Positions 22,355 through 31,067 of a stretch of DNA of 64,000 bases are shown here, piece after piece. This DNA comes from JACDAV01 sp036556145 (GTDB lineage Bacteria; Chloroflexota; Limnocylindria; Limnocylindrales; CSP1-4). The notes under the pieces were generated by a model. The model was not told where the DNA came from. It did no database searches and saw only the letters and a list, made by a program, of their open reading frames with translations. Positions within the stretch are counted from its first letter, which is position 1; the number at the start of each line of letters is the position of its first letter. The position numbers were made by a program, and so were the translations under genes. Where the stretch lies: the NCBI GenBank assembly GCA_036556145.1, contig DATBKB010000013.1, positions 1-64,000 on the forward strand. The letters are read 5' to 3'.

Positions 22355-22393
22355 GCTCCCGGCCGTGCCCGCTGAGTGCTCCCGGCCGTGCCC
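22355..22393 (+). repeat. 16-bp direct repeat ahead of the secD promoter
   Basis: GCTCCCGGCCGTGCCC occurs at 22355-22370 and 22378-22393, a 23-bp period or about two helical turns. The second copy ends two bases before TATCAT (22396-22401), the likely -10 of secD. Such tandem sites could be activator-binding sites, or simply a local duplication. Confidence 0.6.
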
Positions 22394-22410
22394 TGTATCA
22401 TCCGCCGCTG

Positions 22411-23772
22411 ATGCGCAGAACCGGCCCCATCCTCATCATCGTCATCGGGCTGATCGCCCTCCTTGTCGACTTCTACCCCCGGCTGCGGCTGCCCGACCTG
22501 AGCGGCGAGGTCCGGACCGTCGAGACGAAGCTCGGGCTCGACCTGGAGGGTGGCCTCCGGGTGGAGTACCAGGCGCTGCCCGCGGAGGGTCGGAGCCCCG
22601 ACCTGGCCTCCCTCGGCGTGATCCGTGACATCGTCGAGGCCCGCGTCAACCAGACCGGCGTCGCCGAGCCGGTCGTCACCACGCAGGGCACCGACCGGAT
22701 CGTCGTCGAGATGCCGGGCGTGACGAACCGCGAGGCGATCGAGCGGCTCGTCGGCCAGACCGGCCGCCTCGACTTCGTGCCCATCCCGCCGGGCGAGACT
22801 CCGCCCATCCAGGGCACGTCGATCGACCTCAAGACGCACACGCCACTGTTCAGCGGCGACGAGCTCACGAGCGCCACGATCGGGACCGATCCGACGACCG
22901 GCGGACGCACGGTCAACTTCATCCTCGAGCCGCGCGGCGCCGAGCTGTTCGGGAAGCACACCGCCGAGCACGTCGGTGACTACTTCGCCATCGCGCTCGA
23001 CGGCCGCGTGATCTCCGCGCCACGGATCAACGAGCCCATCCCGGGCGGCCAGGTCGTCATCAGCGCGGGGGCCGCGGTCGGCTTCTCGCTGACCGAAGCG
23101 ACGGAGCTGGTGACCGTCCTGAAGTACGGCTCGCTGCCGTTCCCGATCACGCAGGTATCGGCGGAGCAGATCGACGCGACGCTGGGCTCGGAGTTCCTGC
23201 GCCAGAGCCTCATCGCCGGCGCGATCGGCATCCTGCTCGTGATGCTCTTCATGGTCGTCCACTACCGCCTGCCCGGCGTCATCGCGAGCTTTGCGCTCGT
23301 CTACTACACGCTCGTCGTGCTGGCGATCTTCCGGCTCATCCCGGTCACGCTCACCCTCGCCGGCATCGCCGGGTTCGTCCTCTCGATCGGCATGGCCGTC
23401 GACGCGAACATCCTCATCTTCGAGCGATCGAAGGAGGAGCTCCGCGCCGGCAAGTCGCTGCCGGCCGCGATCGAGGCTGGCTTCAGCCGGGCCTGGAACT
23501 CGATCCTCGACTCGAACGTGTCGAGCCTCATCACCGCGACGATCCTGTTCCTCTTCGGGACGTCGGTGATCAAGGGCTTCGCCCTCGTCCTCATCATCGG
23601 CGTGCTCGTCTCGATGTTCTCGGCGATCACGGTGACACGGACGATCCTGCGCATCGTCGTCCAGCGCGACTGGGCCCGGCGGGCCTCGCTCTACGGCGTG
23701 GGCGACGACGAGTTCCTCGCCCGGCCGTCGGGCCGCCCGGCCCTCCGAGGCGAGGCGCGCGGCCGTGTATGA
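22411..23772 (+). CDS. secD: Protein translocase subunit SecD
   Basis: RND-type membrane component that uses proton motive force to assist late steps of Sec protein export, 453 residues. There is an N-terminal membrane helix (PILIIVIGLIALLVDFYP) and the conserved GLDLEGGLRVEYQA. A large extracytoplasmic domain follows, then five C-terminal helices with FVLSIGMAVDANILIFERSKEE, the SecD fingerprint. TATCAT nine bases before the ATG is the likely -10. It overlaps secF by 8 bp. SecG is encoded at 35.8 kb and TatA/TatC at 29 kb, so several export parts lie in the window. Confidence 0.96.
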   Translation: MRRTGPILIIVIGLIALLVDFYPRLRLPDLSGEVRTVETKLGLDLEGGLRVEYQALPAEGRSPDLASLGVIRDIVEARVNQTGVAEPVVTTQGTDRIVVEMPGVTNREAIERLVGQTGRLDFVPIPPGETPPIQGTSIDLKTHTPLFSGDELTSATIGTDPTTGGRTVNFILEPRGAELFGKHTAEHVGDYFAIALDGRVISAPRINEPIPGGQVVISAGAAVGFSLTEATELVTVLKYGSLPFPITQVSAEQIDATLGSEFLRQSLIAGAIGILLVMLFMVVHYRLPGVIASFALVYYTLVVLAIFRLIPVTLTLAGIAGFVLSIGMAVDANILIFERSKEELRAGKSLPAAIEAGFSRAWNSILDSNVSSLITATILFLFGTSVIKGFALVLIIGVLVSMFSAITVTRTILRIVVQRDWARRASLYGVGDDEFLARPSGRPALRGEARGRV

Positions 23773-24916
23773 CGTCGTCGGGAAGCGCAACCGCTTCTTC
23801 GCGTTCTCGCTGCTGGTGGCGATCCCCGCGTTCGTCTTCATCCTGCTGACGCCGGTCAGCGGCGGCCAGGCCGGGCTCAAGTTCACGATCGATTACACCG
23901 GCGGCACCCGCTGGGTCATCAGGTTCCAGGACCCGAACGTCACCGCGGCCCGGGTCCGCGAGGTGCTCGAGCGCGAGGGCCTCGACGCGACGGTCGTGCG
24001 GTCGCCGGAGACGGGCTTCATCGAGATCAAGACGATCCCGATCGGCCTTGCCACGCCGCCGCCGACTCCCACGCCTGCCCCGAGCGCGAGCGTCGCGCCG
24101 TCGGGATCGCCGTCGGCGTCGAGCAGCCCGGCGCCGAGCGCGTCGGCCGCGCCCTCGCCGTCCGCGACGCCGGGCCCGAGCGGCTCGCCCAACCCCTCGC
24201 CCGTGCCGTCCGCGTCACCGTCGCCGCCTCCGACCGGCAACACGACGATCCCGACCGAAGGTCGACTCGGCGAGGTCGCTCGCGCCCTCCAGGACGAGCT
24301 CGGGCCGATCGCCGAGCAGCAGTCGCTGACAACCATCGGGCCGGTCGTCTCGAACGACCTCATCAACCAGGCCCTGATGCTCATCCTCGCCGGGTCGATC
24401 GGAATCCTGGCCTGGATCACCTACCGGTTCCGGGACATCAAGTTCGGCGTCACCGCGCTCGTGAGCCTGCTCGGCGTCGTGGTCGTGACCGTCGGGATCT
24501 TCGCGATGCTCGGCACGTTCCTCGGGCTCGAGATCGACGCGCTGTTCGTCACCGCGATGCTCACCGTCATCGGCTTCAGCGTCCACGACACGATCGTCGT
24601 CTTCGACCGGGTCCGCGAGAACAAGGCTCGACACGCCGGCGAGCCGATCGCCGAGATCGTCAACCACTCGATCCTGCAGACGTTCGGGCGGTCGATCACG
24701 ACGAGCCTGACGGTCGTCATCACGCTGCTCGCCCTGCTCCTCTTCGGCGGCGCGGCCACGACGAACTTCGTCCTCGCGCTCCTCGTCGGGATCGTCACCG
24801 GCACGTACTCGTCGATCTTCAACGCGGCGCTGCTGCTCGTCGTCTGGCAGGAGTGGGAGGACCGGCGGCACGGGCGCGTTGCCGCGGCTCGCACGCCACG
24901 CCGCGCGACGTCCTGA
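23765..24916 (+). CDS. secF: Protein translocase subunit SecF with long Pro/Ser-rich insertion
   Basis: Partner of SecD in the auxiliary Sec complex, 383 residues starting at a GTG that overlaps secD. The first helix (FFAFSLLVAIPAFVFIL) and FTIDYTGGTRW are standard. Residues about 97-159 are an uninterrupted Pro/Ser/Ala/Thr low-complexity stretch in the first extracytoplasmic domain, not present in typical SecF. The C-terminal half has the family motifs VTAMLTVIGFSVHDTIVVF and SITTSLTVVITLLALLLFG. The insertion keeps frame and is followed by conserved sequence, so the gene is intact. Confidence 0.95.
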   Translation: MYDVVGKRNRFFAFSLLVAIPAFVFILLTPVSGGQAGLKFTIDYTGGTRWVIRFQDPNVTAARVREVLEREGLDATVVRSPETGFIEIKTIPIGLATPPPTPTPAPSASVAPSGSPSASSSPAPSASAAPSPSATPGPSGSPNPSPVPSASPSPPPTGNTTIPTEGRLGEVARALQDELGPIAEQQSLTTIGPVVSNDLINQALMLILAGSIGILAWITYRFRDIKFGVTALVSLLGVVVVTVGIFAMLGTFLGLEIDALFVTAMLTVIGFSVHDTIVVFDRVRENKARHAGEPIAEIVNHSILQTFGRSITTSLTVVITLLALLLFGGAATTNFVLALLVGIVTGTYSSIFNAALLLVVWQEWEDRRHGRVAAARTPRRATS

Positions 24917-24998
24917 CGCCCGACTCCCGAGGGCGCGCGCAAGCTCCGGGCGAGCGCCGGCAAAGCGGCGGTGCAGCCCGGCGTGGCATGCTGACGTC

Positions 24999-26768
24999 GT
25001 GGCCGATGCCCGCTATCGCTGGGTCGTTCCGGCGCCCGTCACCGTTGACCCGGCGGTGGTCGAGGCGGGTCGCCGTGCCGGGCTGTCGGATCGTCTGATC
25101 GGGCTGCTCGCCGCGCGCGGCATCGCCGACGCCACGGAGATCGAGCGCTTCGTTGGCCCGCCGGCGGCGGGCCTGCACGACCCGTGGCGGCTCCCGGACG
25201 CGGCCGCGTTCGTCGAGCGAGTCGAGCGAGCCCGATCGGCGGGCGAGCAAGTGATGGTCTTCGGCGACTTCGACGCGGACGGCCTCACCGGTCTTGCGAT
25301 CGTCGTGCGAGCGCTGCGCGCGCGCGGCATCGACGTCGTGCCGTACGTGCCGAGCCGCATCGACGAGGGCCACGGGCTGTCCCGGGCGGCGATCGACGCG
25401 GCGATCGCGGCCTCCGTGTCGGTCATTGTCACGGTCGACTGCGGATCGACGAGCGGGCCCGAGATCGCCGAGGCGGCCGGGCAGGGGATCGACGTGCTCG
25501 TCACCGACCACCATCGGGTCCCGGCCGACCCACCGCCGGCGGCGGCGCTCGTCAACCCGCACCGGCCCGACTCCGCGTACCCCGATCGACGCCTGTCCGG
25601 CGCCGGCGTCGCGTTCAAGGTGGCCGCCCTCCTCACCGGCGATGCGGCGCACGACGACGCGGACCTTGCGACGATCGGTGCCGTTTCGGACGTCGCGCCG
25701 ATCCTGGGCGAGAACCGGGCGATCGCGCGCCTCGGACTCGAGCGCATCCGGACCGCACCGCGGCCCGGGATCGCGGCGTTGCTGGCCCGCGCCGGCGTGG
25801 ACCACGCCCAGGCGGACCTCGAGACAATCGGCTTCGCGGTCGCGCCCCGACTCAACGCCGCGGGTCGGGTGGGGGAGGCGCTCGACGCCGCGCGGCTCCT
25901 GCTCGCCGAGGACCCTGCCGAGGCGGCGGCGCTCGCGGAGGCACTCGAAGCGGCAAATCGCACGCGTCGCGATCTCATGCGGGTCGCCGTCGACGAAGCG
26001 CGTGCCCTAATCCCCGTGGATCTCGCGGAGCCGGCGGTCGTCGTCCGCGGCGACTGGCCGGTCGGCATCGTCGGGCTCGTCGCGTCCCGGCTCGCCGAGG
26101 ACCTGGGGCGCCCGGCGATCGTCGGCGCGAACCTCGGCGGCACCGTTCGGGCGTCGTGCCGGAGCGATGGGCGGCTCGACCTCGCCGCGACGCTCGAATC
26201 CTGCGCCGACCTCTTCACCCGGCACGGTGGCCATGCCGGCGCGGCCGGCTTCGAGCTGCCGGTCGATGCCTGGGATGCGTTCCGCGGCCGCTTCCTCGCG
26301 CTCGCGGCGGCCGGCGTCGCGGCGGAGACGGACCCGAGACGGGCGCTGCGCGTCGACCTCGTGCTGCCGGCCATGGAGGTGGACTACGCCCTGCTTCGCG
26401 AGCTGGGCTCGCTCGCACCGTGCGGCTCCGGCAATCCCGAGCCGCTCGTGGCCATCCTCGGCCTCACGGTCACCCGTGTCCGCGCCGCAAGCGGCGGCCA
26501 CTCGCAGCTGACGCTGCGACGGACGCTGGACGTCCTCGACGGCATTGCGTTCGATCGCGCCGACCTCGCGGAATCGATCCGCGAAGGCGACCGCGTCGAC
26601 GTCGTCGGCCGCGTCATGAGCCGTCGATTCGGCGGCTACGAGTCCCTCCAGGTCGAGATCCGGGACGTCGCGACTTCCGGCACGGCGATCGAGGCGCCAC
26701 GCGTCGCGCTCCCCGTGGCGCCTGCGGTCGCGCTGGCGGATCCGCTGCTCGCGGGCGGCGCCTCGTGA
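24999..26768 (+). CDS. recJ: Single-stranded-DNA-specific exonuclease RecJ
   Basis: 5'-3' ssDNA exonuclease for recombination and repair, 589 residues from the GTG at 24999. DHH-family motifs are GDFDADG (Asp90, Asp92, Asp94; motif I), VTVDCG (II) and VTDHH (Asp170-His171-His172; III). The DHHA1 domain shows RHGGHAGAAGFEL, and an OB-fold-like C-terminal domain follows (GDRVDVVGRVMSRRFGGYESLQVEI). CATGCT ends six bases before the GTG and could be a leaderless -10. The stop overlaps the next GTG by 4 bp. It is close to uvrC and secDF on the same strand. Confidence 0.94.
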   Translation: MADARYRWVVPAPVTVDPAVVEAGRRAGLSDRLIGLLAARGIADATEIERFVGPPAAGLHDPWRLPDAAAFVERVERARSAGEQVMVFGDFDADGLTGLAIVVRALRARGIDVVPYVPSRIDEGHGLSRAAIDAAIAASVSVIVTVDCGSTSGPEIAEAAGQGIDVLVTDHHRVPADPPPAAALVNPHRPDSAYPDRRLSGAGVAFKVAALLTGDAAHDDADLATIGAVSDVAPILGENRAIARLGLERIRTAPRPGIAALLARAGVDHAQADLETIGFAVAPRLNAAGRVGEALDAARLLLAEDPAEAAALAEALEAANRTRRDLMRVAVDEARALIPVDLAEPAVVVRGDWPVGIVGLVASRLAEDLGRPAIVGANLGGTVRASCRSDGRLDLAATLESCADLFTRHGGHAGAAGFELPVDAWDAFRGRFLALAAAGVAAETDPRRALRVDLVLPAMEVDYALLRELGSLAPCGSGNPEPLVAILGLTVTRVRAASGGHSQLTLRRTLDVLDGIAFDRADLAESIREGDRVDVVGRVMSRRFGGYESLQVEIRDVATSGTAIEAPRVALPVAPAVALADPLLAGGAS

Positions 26769-28006
26769 CCGGACGCGCGGACCCCGGCCGCGGCACGCGA
26801 GAGACGGCCGGTCGCGGCCTGTCGGTCGACGACGTCGCGCCGCCGCTGATCGCGGGGTTCGGGCTCGCGCTCGTCGCCTGGCTGACGCTCGGCTTGCTGA
26901 CCGGCAACCTGCCGCTGCCCGGCGGGTCGAACGGTGGCAACGGGCCGATCGCCGGACGCACGCCGGCGCCGTCGAACGTCGTCGTCGTCCCCCCGGCGCC
27001 GTTCGAGGTCGAGGGCCAGATCGTCTACGTCAAGGCGGGCAACGTCTGGATCCAGTCCGGGCGCAGCGCCAGGCAGCTCACGTCGACGGGTCGGGCGTCG
27101 ATGCCGTCGTTCTCCCCGGACGGCCGGTGGGTGTACTACGTCGAGACCGTCGACGAGATCGGCCGGCACCGGCCGAGCGCCGGGGACCGGCTGCGTCGCT
27201 ATGCCATGACTGTCCCGAACGTCATGCGGACGCGCACCGACGGCACCGGCGAGCCGGAGCGGATCGCGACGGGCCGCTACCGGTCCGGCGGCGAGCTCTG
27301 GTTCTATTGGCTGCGCCAGCCGGTGCTGTCGCCCGACGGCCGCACGCTTGCCGTCCTCTCCGACGGGCCGAGCCCGACGCGGACGAATGTCGTCGTCCAG
27401 TTCATCGACGTCGAGACGAAGGCGATGACGAACCCGCGCCTCCCGCAGAACGCGCCGCTCGGCCACCAGGACCCGGCGTGGCGGCCGGACGGTCGCAGCC
27501 TGCTGTTCGTCCGCAACGGGCGCGACGGCGCGCGGGGAACGCCGTCGATCATGCGATACAACCCGGCGACGAAGGCGGTGTCGGCCCTGACCGGTCCGGG
27601 CTACCTGTCGCCATCGTGGTCGCGCAACCTCCAGTACGTCGCCGCGACGCGAACCGACGGGTTCGGCACCGACGTCGTGATCCTCGACGCCCGGACGGGC
27701 GCCGAGCTCCTCCGGCTGACCCGTGACGACCGGTCGTGGGCACCGGTCTGGTCGCCCCGCGGCGACGCGATTGCCTACCTCCACATGGAGGCCGGCATCG
27801 TCGACCTGAAGCTCGTGAAGCTCGAGGGCACCGGGCCGGCGTGGACCGTCGGCGAGACGATCGACCTGACCGAGCTGTCCGGGCTCGACGGCGGATCCCG
27901 GCCGTACTGGTTCGTTCCGCCCGAGAACCTGCCGCCGCTTCCGACGGCAGCGCCCCCGTCTCCGCCAGCCGGCTCGGCCGGGGCGCCGGCCTCCACCGCA
28001 CCGTGA
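26765..28006 (+). CDS. Membrane-anchored TolB-like beta-propeller protein
   Basis: 413 residues starting at the GTG that overlaps the recJ stop. A short cytoplasmic N-terminus is followed by one membrane helix (LIAGFGLALVAWLTLGLLTG, about 31-50) and a Pro-rich linker. The rest is an extracytoplasmic PD40/TolB-type propeller with repeats of the form MPSFSPDGRWVYYVE, PVLSPDGRTLAVLS, PAWRPDGRSLLFVRNG, PSWSRNLQYVAATR and PVWSPRGDAIAYLH. It ends in a Pro/Ala-rich tail. Monoderm relatives lack the Tol system, so a ligand-binding or envelope-sensing role is more likely than TolB function. It also overlaps pyrF, suggesting one recJ-to-pyrF transcript. Confidence 0.85.
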   Translation: MTGRADPGRGTRETAGRGLSVDDVAPPLIAGFGLALVAWLTLGLLTGNLPLPGGSNGGNGPIAGRTPAPSNVVVVPPAPFEVEGQIVYVKAGNVWIQSGRSARQLTSTGRASMPSFSPDGRWVYYVETVDEIGRHRPSAGDRLRRYAMTVPNVMRTRTDGTGEPERIATGRYRSGGELWFYWLRQPVLSPDGRTLAVLSDGPSPTRTNVVVQFIDVETKAMTNPRLPQNAPLGHQDPAWRPDGRSLLFVRNGRDGARGTPSIMRYNPATKAVSALTGPGYLSPSWSRNLQYVAATRTDGFGTDVVILDARTGAELLRLTRDDRSWAPVWSPRGDAIAYLHMEAGIVDLKLVKLEGTGPAWTVGETIDLTELSGLDGGSRPYWFVPPENLPPLPTAAPPSPPAGSAGAPASTAP

Positions 28007-28875
28007 TCGACGTGCCCGTCGCCGGCTACCTCGACCGGCTCGCGGCTCGAAGCGGCGCGGTGGGGTCCGTGCTGTGCCTTGGCCTCGACCCCGATCCGGC
28101 CTCGCTGCCGGCGGGTTTCCGGCCGGACGTCAAGGGCATCGAGGCGTTTGCGGCGCTCGTCCTCGAGGCGGCCGCGCCGAGCGCGGCTGCCGTCAAGCCG
28201 AACCTGGCGTTCTTCGAGGCATTCGGATCGGCCGGGCTCGCCGCGCTCGAGCGGGTCCGCGCCCGCGTTCCGGCCGGCGTCCCGGTCGTGATCGACGCCA
28301 AGCGCGGCGACATCGGGACGACGGCGGCGCGTCACGCGGCGGCCCTCTTCGACGCGCTCGGCGCCGACGCCGTCACCGTGAGCCCGTATCTCGGCGAAGC
28401 GGCGATCGCGCCGCTCCTCGAGCGGCTCGATCGGTTCGCCTACGTGCTCTGCCGGACCTCGAACCCGGGCGCGGGCGAGCTCCAGGACCTCGTCGTGGCC
28501 GAGGACGGCGGAGTGCCTGCGGAGCCGCTGTGGGCGCGTGTCGCCCGGCGCGCCGCGCACTGGGGCGCGGGCGGAACGGTCGGCCTCGTGGTGGGCGCCA
28601 CGGCGGCGGCGGAGCTCCGTGTGGTGCGCGAGATCGCGCCGGCGCTGCCGGTGCTGGTCCCCGGGGTCGGCGCCCAGGGCGGCGATGTCGAGGCCACGCT
28701 GGCGCACGGTCCCGCGACCGCGGGCGACGCCGCCAGGGCGCCGGGACGGGGCCTGCTCGTCAACGTCTCGCGGGGCATCGCGGCGGCGGCGCTCGAGGGC
28801 CCGCCGGACGAGGCGGGCACGCGCGTCGAGAGGGCCGCCCGCGAATGGGCGGCGCGACTCGCTGTGCTAGGCTAA
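28003..28875 (+). CDS. pyrF: Orotidine 5'-phosphate decarboxylase (type 2)
   Basis: Converts OMP to UMP, the last step of de novo pyrimidine synthesis. 290 residues from the GTG that overlaps the preceding stop. Key features are the N-terminal SVLCLGLDPDPASLP, the catalytic array VVIDAKRGDIGTTA (Asp-x-Lys-x-x-Asp-Ile), VTVSPYLGEAAI, and LPVLVPGVGAQGGD. The length and spacing fit the longer type-2 (PyrF subfamily 2) enzymes rather than the 230-residue type 1. No other pyrimidine gene is nearby. Its end carries TAGGCT (28868-28873), the likely -10 of tatA. Confidence 0.95.
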   Translation: MIDVPVAGYLDRLAARSGAVGSVLCLGLDPDPASLPAGFRPDVKGIEAFAALVLEAAAPSAAAVKPNLAFFEAFGSAGLAALERVRARVPAGVPVVIDAKRGDIGTTAARHAAALFDALGADAVTVSPYLGEAAIAPLLERLDRFAYVLCRTSNPGAGELQDLVVAEDGGVPAEPLWARVARRAAHWGAGGTVGLVVGATAAAELRVVREIAPALPVLVPGVGAQGGDVEATLAHGPATAGDAARAPGRGLLVNVSRGIAAAALEGPPDEAGTRVERAAREWAARLAVLG

Positions 28876-28944
28876 CTCGGCGTCGAGCGAGGCCATCCGT
28901 CGAAGCTGCTGAGGCCCGGCGTACCGAAGGGGAGCGAGCCACCC

Positions 28945-29190
28945 ATGCCAATGCCAGGACCCTTCGAGCTCATCGTGATCCTCGTGATCGCGCTGCTCAT
29001 CCTCGGCCCCGGCAAGCTGCCGGACGTGGGATCCGCGCTCGGCCGGAGCATTCGCGAGTTCCGCAAGGCGTCTTCCGACATCCAGGACGCGACGCGCGTC
29101 GACACCTCGCCGCTGCCGCCGAGCCAGACCCCGACGGCGGCCGTCCAGCCGCCGACGTCGACCGAGCCGACCGCCGAGACGAAGCGCTAG
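28945..29190 (+). CDS. tatA: Twin-arginine translocase subunit TatA
   Basis: 81-residue pore-forming subunit of the Tat folded-protein export system. A short membrane helix (FELIVILVIALLILGPGKLP) is followed by the amphipathic helix GSALGRSIREFRKASSDI and a Pro/Thr-rich tail. The Phe before the helix end and the Gly-Pro-Gly hinge are typical. GGGGAG upstream is the Shine-Dalgarno sequence, and the ATG at 28945 leads directly into the helix. tatC follows after 18 bp; no separate tatB is present, as in minimal TatAC systems. Confidence 0.94.
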   Translation: MPMPGPFELIVILVIALLILGPGKLPDVGSALGRSIREFRKASSDIQDATRVDTSPLPPSQTPTAAVQPPTSTEPTAETKR

Positions 29191-29208
29191 CGTCGGGCGC
29201 GCCAGCCG

Positions 29209-30036
29209 ATGGCCGACGCCGACGCCCGGCCGGGACCGGGCCTCACGCCCAGCACCACCGCGGTCTCGCCGCCGGTGGTCACCCAGCCCGTTCCGTCCGC
29301 CCCGACTCCGACGCCGCCTGCCGCGACGCCCGCGGTCGACGAGACGGTCATGTCGCTCGTCGACCATCTCGAGGAGCTCCGGAGCCGGCTCGTCAGGACC
29401 ATCATCGCGGTCCTCGTCGGATCGATCGTCGGGTTCGCCTTCGGCGACCAGATCATCTCGTTCCTGAAGTCGCCGATCCCGGGCGACGCCCCACTCTTCT
29501 TCACCGGACTCGGCGATCCGTTCGTCATCCGGATGAAGATCGGCCTCGTCGTCGGGATCATCCTCGCGATGCCGGTGATCCTCTACCAGGTCTGGGCGTT
29601 CGTCGCGCCGGGCCTGACGCCCCGGGAACGGGAGACCGTGCGGCCGTGGATCCCGATGGCCCTCGGTTTCTTCGCCCTCGGCGTCGCGATCGCCTATCTC
29701 GTCCTGCCGTTCGCGGCCCAGTTCCTGCTGAGCTTCACGACGACGGACCTCCAGCCGCTCATCACGGCCGGTGCCTACTTCGACTTCGTGACGACGATGT
29801 TCCTCGCCTTCGGGCTCGTCATGGAGTTCCCGATCCTGCTCTTCGGCCTCTCGCGCGTCGGCATCCTCACCTCGGAACGACTTCGCGCCGCGCGCCGGTA
29901 CGTCATCCTCGGGATCGCGATCTTCTCGGCCGTCGCCACGCCCGGCGGCGATCTCGTCAGCCCGTTCGTCCTCGGTGGGACGATGTACCTGCTCTACGAG
30001 GCGACGACGCTGCTGATCCGCCGAAGCGGTCGCTGA
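29209..30036 (+). CDS. tatC: Twin-arginine translocase subunit TatC
   Basis: Receptor subunit of the Tat pathway that recognises twin-arginine signal peptides, 275 residues. An unusual Pro/Thr-rich N-terminal extension of about 45 residues precedes the conserved core. That core begins MSLVDHLEELRSRLVRTI and includes YQVWAFVAPGLTPRERE and the six membrane helices. SFTTTDLQPLITAGAYFDFV and GLVMEFPILLFGLSRVGIL are family landmarks. An internal ATG at the MSLVDHLEEL position would give a standard-length TatC, so the start is less certain than the identity. Confidence 0.95.
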   Translation: MADADARPGPGLTPSTTAVSPPVVTQPVPSAPTPTPPAATPAVDETVMSLVDHLEELRSRLVRTIIAVLVGSIVGFAFGDQIISFLKSPIPGDAPLFFTGLGDPFVIRMKIGLVVGIILAMPVILYQVWAFVAPGLTPRERETVRPWIPMALGFFALGVAIAYLVLPFAAQFLLSFTTTDLQPLITAGAYFDFVTTMFLAFGLVMEFPILLFGLSRVGILTSERLRAARRYVILGIAIFSAVATPGGDLVSPFVLGGTMYLLYEATTLLIRRSGR

Positions 30037-30043
30037 GCGGCGC

Positions 30044-30049
30044 TATGCT
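30044..30049 (+). promoter_or_regulatory. -10 element of a leaderless promoter for rapZ
   Basis: TATGCT ends six bases before the rapZ ATG. It sits in the 19-bp gap after the tatC stop, so the rapZ-yvcK-whiA unit probably has its own leaderless start. Confidence 0.55.
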
Positions 30050-30055
30050 GCGGCC

Positions 30056-31030
30056 ATGACCACGGTCCAGCGGCCGGCCGGGGAGCGGCGCGTCGCGGAG
30101 CGTCGAAGCCTCCGGCCCCGTCGGTCGCAGCGGCCGGCCGTTCACGCCGCCGGGTGGGGCGACGACGAGCAGCACGTCGTCATCCTCACCGGCCTCTCCG
30201 GCGGCGGGAAGACGGCGGCGGCAAAGCTCTTCGAGGACCTCGGCTACACGGTGGTCGACAACCTCCCCGGTGAGCTCCTGCCGAGCCTCGCCGAGCTCGT
30301 GTCGTCCGACCCGGGGCGCTTTGCCCGCGTGGCGATCGTCCTCGACGTCCGCTCCGGCGACGCGATGCTGGCCTTCGCCGCGATGCGTGGCGCGCTCGAG
30401 GGGCGAGGGATCCGGCCGCAGGTGTTCTTCCTCGAGGCGCGCGACGAGGTGCTGATCCGCCGATTCTCGGAGACGCGGCACCGCCACCCGCTGGCCGACC
30501 AGCGCGGCATCGCCAGCTCGATCGCCGAGGAGCGCCGGCTCCTCGAACCGCTGCGGGTCGAGGCCGACGTCGTCGTCGACACGTCGGACCTCTCGCTGCG
30601 GGAGCTCAAGGAGAAGATCTTCAGCCGCCTCGGCGACGCGACGGGTCCCGAGTCGATCGCGATCCAGCTCATCAGCTTCGGCTACAAGTTCGGGGTTCCG
30701 CTCGAGGCCGACCTCGTGTTCGACGTCCGGTTCATGCAGAACCCGTACTACGTCGACGAGCTTCGTCAGCTGTCCGGCCTGACCGACCCGGTGAAGGCGT
30801 ACGTCATGGAGCAGCCGGTCGCGGCGAAGTTCTTCGACGCCCTGCGGGAGCTCCTCGAGCTCTCCGTTCCGGCCTATATCTCCGAGGGCAAGACCAGGCT
30901 GACGATCGCCATCGGATGCACCGGCGGCTACCACCGCTCGATCGTCCTGACCGAAGAGCTGGCCACGTGGCTCCGCGAGCGGGGGTTCGGCCCGGTCGCG
31001 GTGTTCCACCGGGAGCTCGACCGCCGGTGA
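30056..31030 (+). CDS. rapZ: RapZ/YvcJ-family nucleotide-binding protein
   Basis: P-loop GTP/ATP-binding protein; in enterobacteria it acts as an RNase adapter in glucosamine-6-phosphate control, while in Gram-positives (YvcJ) it is linked to competence. 324 residues. The Walker A motif is GLSGGGKT (46-53), followed by LGYTVVDNLPGELLP. The C-terminal domain has FDVRFMQNPYYVDELRQLSG and IGCTGGYHRSIVLTEELA. About 35 Arg-rich residues precede the P-loop domain and are not typical. The next genes are yvcK and whiA, the conserved rapZ-yvcK-whiA order of monoderm bacteria. Confidence 0.95.
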   Translation: MTTVQRPAGERRVAERRSLRPRRSQRPAVHAAGWGDDEQHVVILTGLSGGGKTAAAKLFEDLGYTVVDNLPGELLPSLAELVSSDPGRFARVAIVLDVRSGDAMLAFAAMRGALEGRGIRPQVFFLEARDEVLIRRFSETRHRHPLADQRGIASSIAEERRLLEPLRVEADVVVDTSDLSLRELKEKIFSRLGDATGPESIAIQLISFGYKFGVPLEADLVFDVRFMQNPYYVDELRQLSGLTDPVKAYVMEQPVAAKFFDALRELLELSVPAYISEGKTRLTIAIGCTGGYHRSIVLTEELATWLRERGFGPVAVFHRELDRR

Positions 31031-31067
31031 CCGCCACGATGCCGGCCCCCGGTCCGTCGAAGCGGCG

